Assembly (NCBI GenBank): GCA_910575795.1 | Contig: CAJTGE010000014.1 | Location: 92,067 to 156,066, forward strand | Direction: 5' to 3' | Source: Clostridiaceae bacterium | Lineage (GTDB): Bacteria > Bacillota > Clostridia > Lachnospirales > Lachnospiraceae | DNA: 64,000 nucleotides | In this document: one piece after another, positions 18,235 to 25,962 of the stretch | How the letters are laid out: the number at the start of each line of letters is the position of its first letter | Numbering within the stretch: the first letter of the stretch is position 1 | The notes under the pieces: model-generated | The model's database searches: none | Seen by the model: the letters and a program-made list of their open reading frames with translations, nothing else | Told to the model about the DNA's origin: nothing | Position numbers and translations under genes: made by a program

Positions 18235-19029
18235 TCAGTCCTTCGGAACCTGGATGAATGCCTGGCCCGGATCGATCTCCTCGCGGATCATGCGGATCAC
18301 TTCCGGATCGGGAGCATCCAGCTTCACAGCTCTGGAAACATCGATGTCAAAGCCTGTATTTTCGATTACATCCTCCGGTGAGGAAGTCTCATAGTAGCCT
18401 GCAAGATACATTCTCTTTGTCTTCTCGTCAAACTTCAGGATGCCGCGATCCGTAACGACCGCCTGCGGTCCGCGGTTGCCCGGAAGGCCGAGTTTCTCAC
18501 GTCCGCCAGGTCCGTCGATCCAGCCCGGGCTGGTCACATAGTCTATCTTCTGCATGAATCTTCTCTTCTCATGCTGGATCATGATGATGGTGTTGTTGAA
18601 GGTTGCGATCGCGTTCGCTCCGCCGGATCCGGTGAAACGCGTCTTCGGCGCATGGTAATCGCCGATACAGGTGGAGTTTACATTTCCGTAGGGGTCGATC
18701 TGAGCGCCGCCGATGAAAGCTACGACTCTCTCGTTGTCATGCAGCCAGTCGTTTGTCTCAAAACCGATAAAACGGATGTTCGGCCACTGGCAGCCGCAGT
18801 GCGCCATGAAGCGCAGGTCGCCTACGGAACGCGGAACCTCGATGGGGGAGCAGTCCATAAGGCCGCTCTCAACGATTAAGTTGCACTTGGGCGCAAACAG
18901 ACGTTTTGCAACGGATGCGCCGATTAACGGAAGTCCTGTTCCAACAATTGCGATATTGTCATTTGTGATGCACTTTGCAAGTGTGATTGCCTGCATCTCT
19001 TTGTTTGTATACTTTGTGTAGTCCGCCAT
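18235..19029 (-). CDS. gctB: Glutaconate CoA-transferase, subunit B
   Basis: The 264-residue protein is the B subunit of the family I CoA-transferase that loads CoA onto (R)-2-hydroxyglutarate from acetyl-CoA or glutaconyl-CoA. The catalytic glutamate known from Acidaminococcus GctB (Glu54) is present here as E54 in LIVESG, followed by GLMDCSPIEVPRSVGDLRFM. A glycine-rich GSGGANAIATFNN stretch forms the oxyanion region. It overlaps the operon logic of gctA, only two bases apart, so the two subunits are translated in step. Confidence 0.96.
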   Translation of the reverse strand: MADYTKYTNKEMQAITLAKCITNDNIAIVGTGLPLIGASVAKRLFAPKCNLIVESGLMDCSPIEVPRSVGDLRFMAHCGCQWPNIRFIGFETNDWLHDNERVVAFIGGAQIDPYGNVNSTCIGDYHAPKTRFTGSGGANAIATFNNTIIMIQHEKRRFMQKIDYVTSPGWIDGPGGREKLGLPGNRGPQAVVTDRGILKFDEKTKRMYLAGYYETSSPEDVIENTGFDIDVSRAVKLDAPDPEVIRMIREEIDPGQAFIQVPKD

Positions 19030-19031
19030 GA

Positions 19032-19994
19032 TTAATCCTCCTTGCTTATATCTGTCGCATAGCCGTATCCATCAGATACTTTTAACTTAAGGAGACGGTT
19101 CACACCGATCTTCTCAAGGAACTCTGCCTGATCCTTTACGCCGTAAACGTATTCGTTTAAGAATGCCTTGAAGTCCTCCTCCGTCTTGCTGGCTGCGCCG
19201 TATGCCTTTAAGAAGGAATTGTCATAATCATAGTAGCCATAGCACTGCGTCGGATATGCGCCGTAGGGAACCTCGCAAACCGCGTTTACAACAAAGCACG
19301 GAAGCTTCGTCGCCTGCGGATCTCTGCGGATCACGTCATTGCTCACCAGCTCCTCGCAGGTAACGATCACTTTTCTGGCCGCCACTGCGATATCAATGTC
19401 GTGGAACTCATCGCCCATCAGGATGCAGGTTCCGTCCGGAGACGCCTTCTGCACATGGATGATCGCGGTATCCAGCTTCGGAACCGGAAGGCAGACTACC
19501 TTCTCGCCCGGGTTGAACGGGTTATCCATGTATACAAACTTGTCGTCCGTCAGCTTGTCAATCGTCTGACGCACCTCTTTGCTGATTCCCCACTCGTCAA
19601 CCAGGCCGGAACCGATCATGAAGCGCACCGGAAGGAACGGAAGTCCGAGAGAGGATGCATGGAGCATGTACATAATGGCATCCTGGGAATAATCCTCGTA
19701 AATGAGCTCGCCGGCCTCGATTTTCTTGCGGAAACGGCGGGATACATTCGTCACGCCGGAGTCTGCGGTATAGCAGTTAATGTAAGCCTTCACGCGATCC
19801 TCGCCGATCAGCATATCCCAGTCGGATCCGGCCGGGCCTGCCCAGGCGACAAAATCTTTTTTGCCCTGACGAAGAATTTCACGAACCGCTGCCATCGGTT
19901 TTTTGTTGGTTGTAAAACCGCCGAAGGAGATCGAATCGCCGTCTTCTACATACTTAGCAACCGCCTCTTGTAACGTACATACTTTATTACTCAC
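19032..19994 (-). CDS. gctA: Glutaconate CoA-transferase, subunit A
   Basis: The 320-residue protein has the length and fold signatures of GctA. SISFGGFTTNKKPMAAVREILRQGKKDFVAWAGPAGSDWDMLIG lies near 20-65, followed by VKAYINCYTADSGVTNVSRRFRKKIE and the later VVCLPVPKLDTAIIHVQKASPDGTC. It forms the alpha part of the heterodimer with GctB and binds CoA esters. AGGAGG stands before the ATG. It follows gcdB after 43 bases and precedes gctB by two bases, so the transferase genes are embedded in the decarboxylase operon. Confidence 0.96.
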   Translation of the reverse strand: MSNKVCTLQEAVAKYVEDGDSISFGGFTTNKKPMAAVREILRQGKKDFVAWAGPAGSDWDMLIGEDRVKAYINCYTADSGVTNVSRRFRKKIEAGELIYEDYSQDAIMYMLHASSLGLPFLPVRFMIGSGLVDEWGISKEVRQTIDKLTDDKFVYMDNPFNPGEKVVCLPVPKLDTAIIHVQKASPDGTCILMGDEFHDIDIAVAARKVIVTCEELVSNDVIRRDPQATKLPCFVVNAVCEVPYGAYPTQCYGYYDYDNSFLKAYGAASKTEEDFKAFLNEYVYGVKDQAEFLEKIGVNRLLKLKVSDGYGYATDISKED

Positions 19995-20037
19995 AATAAA
20001 GCCTCCTTTTATATAAATTTTTTTCTAGCGAGTATCA

Positions 20038-21177
20038 TCAGCCAAATATCAGCATAAAGAAACCGGCCGCTACTGCGGAACCGATTACGCCTGCCACGTT
20101 TGGCCCCATTGCGTGCATCAGCAGGAAGTTGGTCGGGTTCTCTTTTGAGCCGACTGTCTGCGCCACACGGGCCGCCATAGGAACAGCGGATACGCCGGCG
20201 GAGCCGATCAGCGGATTGATCTTGCCGCCTGTCACGGCATAGAGAACCTTTCCTAACAGCACGCCGCAGATCGTGGCAAAGCAGAAGGCCAGAAGGCCCA
20301 TGCAGATAATGGCAATTGTCTGAACGCGGAGGAAAATCTCCCCGTCCGCCGTGGCGCCTACCGTGGTGCCCAGCATAATGGTAACAATATTACATAACGC
20401 ATTCTGCGCCGTGTCGGAGAGACGCTCTACCACGCCCGCCTCGCGGAACAGGTTGCCTAACATCAGCATGCCCAGAAGAGGAGCTACGGACGGAAGCAGG
20501 AGGGAGCAGAACAGCACCACGAATACGGGGAACACAACCTTCTCCACCTTGCTCACCTTGCGGAGCTGCTTCATCACAACAGAGCGCTCCTTCTTGGTCG
20601 TCAGAAGCTTCATAATCGGCGGCTGGATCATGGGGATCAGAGCCATGTAGGAATAGGCCGCCACCGCGATGGGCGCTACCAGATCCGGAGCCAGATTATT
20701 CGCAACATAGATAGCAGTCGGGCCGTCCGCGCCGCCGATGATGCCGATCGCAGCCGCCTCGCCTACGGTAAACAGGCCGGTTGCATTGGCCAGCACAAAC
20801 GCAACGTAAATGCCGCCCTGCGCCGCCGCGCCCAGTAAAAGGCTGATAGGGTTCGCAATCAGGGGGCCGAAGTCCGTCATCGCGCCTACCGCCATGAAAA
20901 TCAGGCAGGGGAACAGGCTTGACTTTACGCCGCCGTAGATGATGCGCAGAACACCCTGCGTGTACCACGGCTCGGACTCCTTCATCAAATCTGCCAGCGG
21001 CAGGTTGGCGAGGAACATGCCGAACGCGATCGGGAGCAGAAGAAGCGGCTCATACTGCTTTTTGATCGCCATGTATAAAAGAACAAAGGAAATGAGGAAC
21101 ATGACACAGTTTCTCCAGGTAAGCGCGGCAAATCCGGACTGTGCAAGCAGTTCGCTCAGGATTTCAAAAAAGTTCAT
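20038..21177 (-). CDS. gcdB: Glutaconyl-CoA decarboxylase, beta subunit (Na+ pump)
   Basis: The 379-residue polytopic membrane protein belongs to the OadB/GcdB/MmdB family. It decarboxylates carboxybiotin in the membrane and exports Na+ with the energy released. Family landmarks are GGVKSSLFPCLIFMAVGAMTDFGPLIANP (~80-110), the GEAAAIGIIGGADGPTAIYVANNLAP loop (~137-165, with the conserved aspartate used in Na+ transport), GTTVGATADGEIF, and the late NPLIGSAGVSAVPMAARV and LLMHAMGPNVAGVIGSAVAAG. GGAGG precedes the ATG. It lies eleven bases behind the second gcdC. Confidence 0.97.
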   Translation of the reverse strand: MNFFEILSELLAQSGFAALTWRNCVMFLISFVLLYMAIKKQYEPLLLLPIAFGMFLANLPLADLMKESEPWYTQGVLRIIYGGVKSSLFPCLIFMAVGAMTDFGPLIANPISLLLGAAAQGGIYVAFVLANATGLFTVGEAAAIGIIGGADGPTAIYVANNLAPDLVAPIAVAAYSYMALIPMIQPPIMKLLTTKKERSVVMKQLRKVSKVEKVVFPVFVVLFCSLLLPSVAPLLGMLMLGNLFREAGVVERLSDTAQNALCNIVTIMLGTTVGATADGEIFLRVQTIAIICMGLLAFCFATICGVLLGKVLYAVTGGKINPLIGSAGVSAVPMAARVAQTVGSKENPTNFLLMHAMGPNVAGVIGSAVAAGFFMLIFG

Positions 21178-21188
21178 TACTTTACCTC

Positions 21189-21638
21189 CTAGTTAAGAGC
21201 AACCAAGGCAGCTCCCGTATCTACAGCGTCTCCTGCCTTTACAAGAATCTGGCTTACGGTTCCGTCTGCCGGAGCCACAATCTCTGTCTCCATCTTCATG
21301 GCCTCCATGATGATGACAACCTCGCCGAACTTCACCGCCTGGCCCGCGGCAACTTTTACGTTCAGAATCTTGCCGGGCATCGGCGCTTCGATCGTCGTGC
21401 TTCCCGCTGACGGGGCTGCTGCCGGAGCAGGGGCGGGCGCTGGCGCGGGAGCCGCCGGGGCAGGAGCTGGCGCTGCGGGCGCCGGGGCAGGGGCCGCCGG
21501 ACGGCGCGCTGGCGCTGCGGATGCCAGAACCGGAGTGGCCGGAGCCGCCACGCCGTTGCGATCCAGGGATTTGTATGCTTCTAACTTCTCTACCTCAACT
21601 TCATATCTTTTTCCATTGATCGTAGCAACATATTTCAT
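21189..21638 (-). CDS. gcdC2: Glutaconyl-CoA decarboxylase biotin carrier, second copy
   Basis: The 149-residue protein has a short N-terminal segment, an alanine-proline linker at ~40-77 and a C-terminal biotinyl domain. The biotin-accepting lysine is K115 in EAMKMETEI. It shuttles the carboxyl group from GcdA to GcdB. It is one of two tandem gcdC genes; in Clostridium symbiosum two carriers with different linkers have also been reported. Here the linker and biotinyl coding sequences of the two copies share a 134-base identical block (21355-21488 with 21844-21977), while their N-termini differ. The numbering 1 and 2 follows transcription order and is mine. Confidence 0.93.
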   Translation of the reverse strand: MKYVATINGKRYEVEVEKLEAYKSLDRNGVAAPATPVLASAAPARRPAAPAPAPAAPAPAPAAPAPAPAPAPAAAPSAGSTTIEAPMPGKILNVKVAAGQAVKFGEVVIIMEAMKMETEIVAPADGTVSQILVKAGDAVDTGAALVALN

Positions 21639-21677
21639 AGTTTTTACATCCTTTCGATAGATTTCCTGTATCCTTTA

Positions 21678-22115
21678 TCAGCCCAGAGTAACCAAAGCCG
21701 CGCCGGTATCCACTGCGTCGCCGGCCTTCACCAGAATCTGGGCAACCGTGCCGTCCGCCGGAGCCACGATCTCGGTCTCCATCTTCATGGCCTCCATGAT
21801 GATGACAACCTCGCCGAATTTCACCGCCTGGCCTGCGGAAACCTTTACGTTCAGAATCTTGCCGGGCATCGGCGCTTCGATCGTCGTGCTTCCCGCTGAC
21901 GGGGCTGCTGCCGGAGCAGGGGCGGGCGCTGGCGCGGGAGCCGCCGGGGCAGGAGCTGGCGCTGCGGGCGCCGGGGCCGCTGCAGGAGCCGGAGCCGTAA
22001 TCGGAGCCGCCGGCGCTGCAGGCGCTTCGCCGTATCTTGGGATCGGTGCATAATCATCCATTCTCTCAAGCTCAACTTCGTACTGTTTTCCATTGAGGGT
22101 AGCCGTATATTTCAT
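21678..22115 (-). CDS. gcdC1: Glutaconyl-CoA decarboxylase biotin carrier, first copy
   Basis: The 145-residue protein begins [20 protein letters not shown], has an Ala/Pro linker at ~31-72 and ends in a biotinyl domain with the biotin lysine K111 in EAMKMETEI. It differs from the second copy mainly in the first 45 residues and at a few positions such as KVSAGQ versus KVAAGQ. Both keep all features needed for biotinylation and docking. It lies 43 bases behind gcdD and 39 bases before the second gcdC. Confidence 0.93.
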   Translation of the reverse strand: MKYTATLNGKQYEVELERMDDYAPIPRYGEAPAAPAAPITAPAPAAAPAPAAPAPAPAAPAPAPAPAPAAAPSAGSTTIEAPMPGKILNVKVSAGQAVKFGEVVIIMEAMKMETEIVAPADGTVAQILVKAGDAVDTGAALVTLG

Positions 22116-22158
22116 AACTGCTATAACCTTCCTTTCAAATTACCTTCCATTCCTGATT

Positions 22159-22455
22159 TTACTTAAGTTCCGTTACGTTCAAAATCCTGAACCGATCGGG
22201 CGTCGTCCCCAGATCCTCTCCGATTGTCGCCATCAGTACGGCGAGAACCTCCTTGTCTGCCTCATCTGACACGACCGGGGCTGGAGCCGCCGCTACAGCC
22301 GGCTTCGGAGCGCTGTCCTTGATAAATGCGCCCAGGGCCCTGGAAATCAGAATGATGGCCAAAGACAGTACCATCAGCGTCAGGAAAACAATGGAAATTC
22401 CCAGCAGAGAAACGATCAATGACTGTCCTATGGGCATGGTTGATTCAGTCCACAT
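22159..22455 (-). CDS. gcdD: Glutaconyl-CoA decarboxylase, delta subunit
   Basis: The 98-residue OadG-family protein has one membrane helix at about 8-36 (GQSLIVSLLGISIVFLTLMVLSLAIILI). Then come a short Ala/Pro stretch and a cytosolic tail with DEADKEVLAVLMATIGEDLGTTPDRFRILNV, typical of the small subunit of Na+-pumping decarboxylases. It assembles the soluble and membrane parts of the complex. It is the first gene of the gcd-gct operon, 170-180 bases behind the promoter at 22636-22664. Confidence 0.93.
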   Translation of the reverse strand: MWTESTMPIGQSLIVSLLGISIVFLTLMVLSLAIILISRALGAFIKDSAPKPAVAAAPAPVVSDEADKEVLAVLMATIGEDLGTTPDRFRILNVTELK

Positions 22456-22530
22456 GTGCTTTGTACCTCCTTTTTTATTACGGCTCTTTTCTGGCGCCGA
22501 ACCAGTTTCGCTTTCTCACTTTCCGTATTA

Positions 22531-22546
22531 TGGAATGCATTCCATT
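22531..22546. promoter_or_regulatory. Perfect 16-base palindrome in the gcd leader, possible operator
   Basis: ATGGAATGCATTCCAT is perfectly symmetric and lies roughly 85-100 bases inside the gcd transcript, 75 bases before gcdD. Its TGGAA...TTCCA arms resemble the TGGAAAT-N-ATTTCCA operator known for E. coli IclR. A bound repressor here would act as a roadblock. The IclR-type gene at 11483-12283 is the natural candidate. Confidence 0.5.
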
Positions 22547-22561
22547 TTTGAAAGCTATTTT

Positions 22562-22586
22562 AAAAAAGGGAAAACTCCCCTTTTTC
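22562..22586 (-). terminator. Possible attenuator in the gcd leader
   Basis: On the minus strand AAAAAGGG, seven-base loop, CCCTTTTTT forms a short intrinsic-terminator shape about 50-70 bases after the transcription start. It could reduce read-through into gcdD. The stem is only eight pairs and mostly A-T. Confidence 0.4.
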
Positions 22587-22635
22587 TTCGTTAAGCCTGC
22601 ATTTAGACAAAATGCATCAAGCTCACTATGGTTAA

Positions 22636-22664
22636 ATTATACCAGCTCCCCCCCTAAATGTCAA
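22636..22664 (-). promoter_or_regulatory. Consensus promoter of the gcd-gct operon
   Basis: TTGACA (22659-22664), 17 bases, TATAAT (22636-22641) on the minus strand. Both boxes match the sigma-A consensus exactly, which suits the high expression of fermentation genes. Confidence 0.92.
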
Positions 22665-22706
22665 CCGACGCTTTCATAAAATCTGCACAAAAAACGCGGT
22701 TTTCGG

Positions 22707-22755
22707 CGAAAAAAAATAACGGTTTCCGACAAATTTTCACTATGTGGAAACCGTT
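22707..22755 (-). terminator. Bidirectional terminator between glnS and the gcd operon
   Basis: AACGGTTTCC (22718-22727) pairs perfectly with GGAAACCGTT (22746-22755). A long A-run lies on the left and TTTT on the right. It closes glnS on the minus strand, beyond the two palindromic repeats. Confidence 0.85.
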
Positions 22756-22777
22756 TTTTCGTTCATTTCATATAGTT

Positions 22778-22934
22778 AGGAACTGTCACGAAATAAATTA
22801 GCCGGACGGCGCTGGATAAATGTTCATCTGCAAAGAAGAAAATCGCAGGCGTAGCGGGCTGCGTCAAGATTTTCTGATGCGGCAGATGGGCATTTAGACA
22901 AGCTGAATGGCTAATTTATTTCGTGACAGTTCCT
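22778..22934. repeat. Palindromic repeat element A1 (157 bp)
   Basis: Outer arms AGGAACTGTCACGAA... and ...TTCGTGACAGTTCCT pair over 25 of 26 bases. The inner parts pair in patches (CATCTGC, AGAAAATC) so the whole element folds as one long hairpin. The apical loop is GGCGTAGCGGGCTGCGT. The outer AGGAACTGTC ends are shared with element A3 at 41596-41753, and the loop with A2, A3 and partly A4. No open frame of note. Confidence 0.85.
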
Positions 22935-23098
22935 TAGAGCGTGTTTGAAAATTCATTCCTGGCATCTGCACGCCCCACTTCGCGGTATATTTGTGCCAAA
23001 TTCACTTAACGCAGCCCACTGCGCCGCGTTCATTTGGCACAAATCTCCCACAAAGTGGCACGCACAGCTACCAGAAAGCAATTTTCAAACACGCTCTA
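22935..23098. repeat. Palindromic repeat element A2 (164 bp)
   Basis: Outer arms TAGAGCGTGTTTGAAAATT and AATTTTCAAACACGCTCTA are perfect inverted repeats. Inner arms CCACTT/AAGTGG and ATTTGTGCCAAAT/ATTTGGCACAAAT continue the stem. The stem sequence is unrelated to A1, which it directly abuts, but the loop on the minus strand reads GGCGCAGTGGGCTGCGTTAAG, close to A1's loop. Confidence 0.85.
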
Positions 23099-23122
23099 GC
23101 ATGGCAAAGGCCGGCCCGCTCC

Positions 23123-24823
23123 CTATTTCCCGACCTTAAAGGAACTCTTAAGCGAAACAATCCTGTTAAATACCGGAACGCCCGGCGCGCTGTCTTTACT
23201 GTCCACGCAGAAATATCCGTTTCTCACGAACTGGAAGCTGTCGTAAGCCTTTGCGTCCTTTAAGCCCGGCTCCAGATAGCATTCCTTTAATACGGTCAGG
23301 GAGTTTGGATTTAAGTTCAGGCTTCCGTCCGCGTTCAGCTTGCCCTTTTCCTCGTCCACCAGATTCTCATACAGACGGCACTCTGCCTTTATGGCCGACG
23401 ATGCGGCTACCCAGTGGATGGTTCCCTTTACCTTTCTGCCCGTAAAACCGGATCCGCTCTTCGTCTCGGGATCATACGTACAGTGCACAACCGTCACCTT
23501 TCCGTCCTCATCCTTCTCGCATCCTGTACAAGTCACAAAATAGGCGTTCATCAGGCGCACCTCATTGCCCGGGAACAGGCGGAAGTATTTCTTCGGCGGT
23601 TCCTCCATAAAATCATCGCGCTCGATGTAGAGCTCGCGCCCAAACGGGAGCTTCCGGGATCCAAGCGCCTCATTTTCCAGATTATTCGGGGCGTCCAGCT
23701 CCTCTGTCACTCCTTCGGGATAATTGTCGATCACGAGGCGGATCGGGTCAAGGATCGCCATTACCCGCGGTTTTTTAAGCTTTAAGTCCTCGCGCAGGCA
23801 GTATTCCAGCATGGCGCTGTCGATCGAGTTGTCTGCCTTGGACACGCCGGCCAGCTCCACGAACCGGCGGATGGACTCCGGCGTGTAGCCTCTTCTCCTC
23901 AAAGCCGCGATCGTCACCAGGCGCGGATCGTCCCAGCCGTCCACAATCCCGTCCTCCACCAGCTTTTTGATGTAACGCTTCCCGGTAATGACATTGGTCA
24001 GGTACATCTTGGCAAACTCGATCTGGCGCGGCGGATCCTCAAACTCACACTCTCTCACCACCCAGTCGTAGAGCGGCCGGTGATCCTCAAATTCCAGGGT
24101 GCAGATGGAATGCGTGATGTGCTCCACCGCATCCTCGATCGGATGTGCGAAATCATACATGGGATAAATACACCACTTGTCCCCCGTATTGTGATGGGCC
24201 ATATGGGCCACACGGTAGATCACCGGATCGCGCATATTGATATTCGGGGAGGCCATGTCAATCTTCGCCCGGAGCACCTTCTCCCCGTCCTTATACACGC
24301 CGTTTTTCATATTCTCAAATAATTCAAGGTTCTCTTCAACGGACCGGTTCCTCCACGGGCTTTCCTTTCCCGGGCTGTTAAAGTCGCCCCGGTACCCGCG
24401 GATCTCGTCCGCGCTCAGATCGCAGACAAACGCCTTTCCCTTTTTAATCAGAAGCACCGCGCACTCGTACATCGTCTGGAAATAATCCGACGCAAAAAAC
24501 AGGCGATCCTCAAATTCCGCGCCCAGCCACTTTACGTCCTCAATGATGGATTCCACAAATTCCGTCTTCTCCTTCGTGGGGTTCGTGTCGTCAAAGCGCA
24601 GGTTGAACTTTCCCCCATACTGCTTTGCAAGCCCGGAATTTAAGATAATGGACTTCGCGTGCCCGATGTGCAGATAACCGTTCGGCTCCGGCGGAAAACG
24701 GGTCTGGACATGATTGTAGACTCCCTCCGCGAGATCCTTGTCAATCTCTCTTTCAATAAAATTCTTGGAAACGGTTTCTTTACCGTCTTCCGTGACAGCA
24801 GCCGTGTTTTTATTCTCTTCCAT
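23123..24823 (-). CDS. glnS: Glutaminyl-tRNA synthetase
   Basis: The 566-residue class I synthetase has the HIGH motif in [16 protein letters not shown], followed by LRFDDTNP and [14 protein letters not shown]. The GlnRS/GluRS-type [25 protein letters not shown] comes later. The usual KMSKS-like VMSKR site reads VITGKR here. It charges tRNA-Gln directly; a tRNA-Gln gene lies at 8415-8486. GGAGG is eight bases before the ATG at 24821-24823, which I choose over an ATG two codons upstream and an open frame of 29 more codons. The gene is divergent from ldh. Confidence 0.95.
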   Translation of the reverse strand: MEENKNTAAVTEDGKETVSKNFIEREIDKDLAEGVYNHVQTRFPPEPNGYLHIGHAKSIILNSGLAKQYGGKFNLRFDDTNPTKEKTEFVESIIEDVKWLGAEFEDRLFFASDYFQTMYECAVLLIKKGKAFVCDLSADEIRGYRGDFNSPGKESPWRNRSVEENLELFENMKNGVYKDGEKVLRAKIDMASPNINMRDPVIYRVAHMAHHNTGDKWCIYPMYDFAHPIEDAVEHITHSICTLEFEDHRPLYDWVVRECEFEDPPRQIEFAKMYLTNVITGKRYIKKLVEDGIVDGWDDPRLVTIAALRRRGYTPESIRRFVELAGVSKADNSIDSAMLEYCLREDLKLKKPRVMAILDPIRLVIDNYPEGVTEELDAPNNLENEALGSRKLPFGRELYIERDDFMEEPPKKYFRLFPGNEVRLMNAYFVTCTGCEKDEDGKVTVVHCTYDPETKSGSGFTGRKVKGTIHWVAASSAIKAECRLYENLVDEEKGKLNADGSLNLNPNSLTVLKECYLEPGLKDAKAYDSFQFVRNGYFCVDSKDSAPGVPVFNRIVSLKSSFKVGK

Positions 24824-25008
24824 AAGCATTTCCTCCGTCAATGTTTCAAAGATTGGTATAATCATATCACATTTTGTGCGAATGGAAAAGGTGAAATTGT
24901 CTGCGGCGGCTTTCACGCATATTTTCCCCCATTCCGGGTATGTTTACTTTATAACGATCCTATATCAAAGGAATTCATTCTTTCCACAATTACAAATCAG
25001 GAGGGACT

Positions 25009-25959
25009 ATGAAACGAGATAACCGCAAAATTGCACTGATCGGCACAGGGATGGTAGGAATGAGCTATGCCTACGCGCTGCTCAACCAGAGCGTCTGCGA
25101 CGAGCTGGTTTTGATTGACGTGAACCGCGAGCGGGCGGTGGGCGAGGCGATGGATTTGAATCACGGGCTGGCTTTTTCGGGATCCAGCATGAAGATCTAC
25201 GCCGGGAGCTACCGCGACTGCACGGATGCGGACATTGCCGTTATCTGCGCCGGGGTTGCGCAGAAGCCGGGGGAAAGCCGGCTGAATCTTTTGAAACGGA
25301 ATATGACGGTTTTTCAGTCCATCGTGGATCCGATCACGGCTTCGGGCTTTAACGGGATTTTTCTGGTGGCCACGAACCCGGTGGATGTCATGACGCACAT
25401 TACCTGCGCGATCTCCGGCTTTAACCCCAGAAGGGTGCTCGGAACCGGGACGGCGCTGGACACGGCCAGGCTGCGCTACCTGCTGGGGGAATATTTACGG
25501 GTGGATCCCCGCAACGTACACGCCTATGTTATCGGCGAGCACGGGGACACGGAATTTGTGCCCTGGAGCCAGGCCATGGTGGCCACTAAATCCGTGAGCG
25601 CTCTGTGCGATGAATCCCACGGAAGCGTCTGCGCCGGGGATCTGGAAAAGATTTCCGAGGAGGTGCGGACAGCGGCTTATAAGATCATTGAGGCTAAAAA
25701 TGCCACTTATTACGGTATCGGCATGGCGATGACGCGCATCACAAAGGCGATTCTCGGGGACGAACACAGCGTACTGACCGTGTCGGCCATGCTGCGCGGG
25801 GAATATGGGCAGAACGGCGTCTTTGTCGGGGTTCCCTGCATCATCAACCAGAACGGAATCCAGCGCGTCCTGACTCTGGATTTGAACGATGAGGAGCTTA
25901 AAAAGCTCGATCAGTCCTGCCAGACTCTGAAGCGGTGCTATGAAGAGCTTGACGATTAA
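25009..25959 (+). CDS. ldh: L-lactate dehydrogenase
   Basis: The 316-residue protein has the NAD-binding IGTGMVGMSYAYALL (11-25), the mobile loop AQKPGESRLNLL with the catalytic arginine R91, ATNPVDVMT (121-129) and the catalytic H178 in VIGEHGDTEF. It reduces pyruvate to L-lactate to reoxidise NADH in the cytosol. The loop sequence is that of lactate rather than malate dehydrogenases. GGAGG precedes the ATG. It ends four bases from the stop of the convergent SGNH gene, with no room for a private terminator. Confidence 0.95.
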   Translation: MKRDNRKIALIGTGMVGMSYAYALLNQSVCDELVLIDVNRERAVGEAMDLNHGLAFSGSSMKIYAGSYRDCTDADIAVICAGVAQKPGESRLNLLKRNMTVFQSIVDPITASGFNGIFLVATNPVDVMTHITCAISGFNPRRVLGTGTALDTARLRYLLGEYLRVDPRNVHAYVIGEHGDTEFVPWSQAMVATKSVSALCDESHGSVCAGDLEKISEEVRTAAYKIIEAKNATYYGIGMAMTRITKAILGDEHSVLTVSAMLRGEYGQNGVFVGVPCIINQNGIQRVLTLDLNDEELKKLDQSCQTLKRCYEELDD

Positions 25960-25962
25960 AAT

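Noticed and set aside
21400..22050. GC-rich tandem repeat array
   Set aside because: It is the coding sequence of the Ala/Pro linkers of the two biotin carriers.
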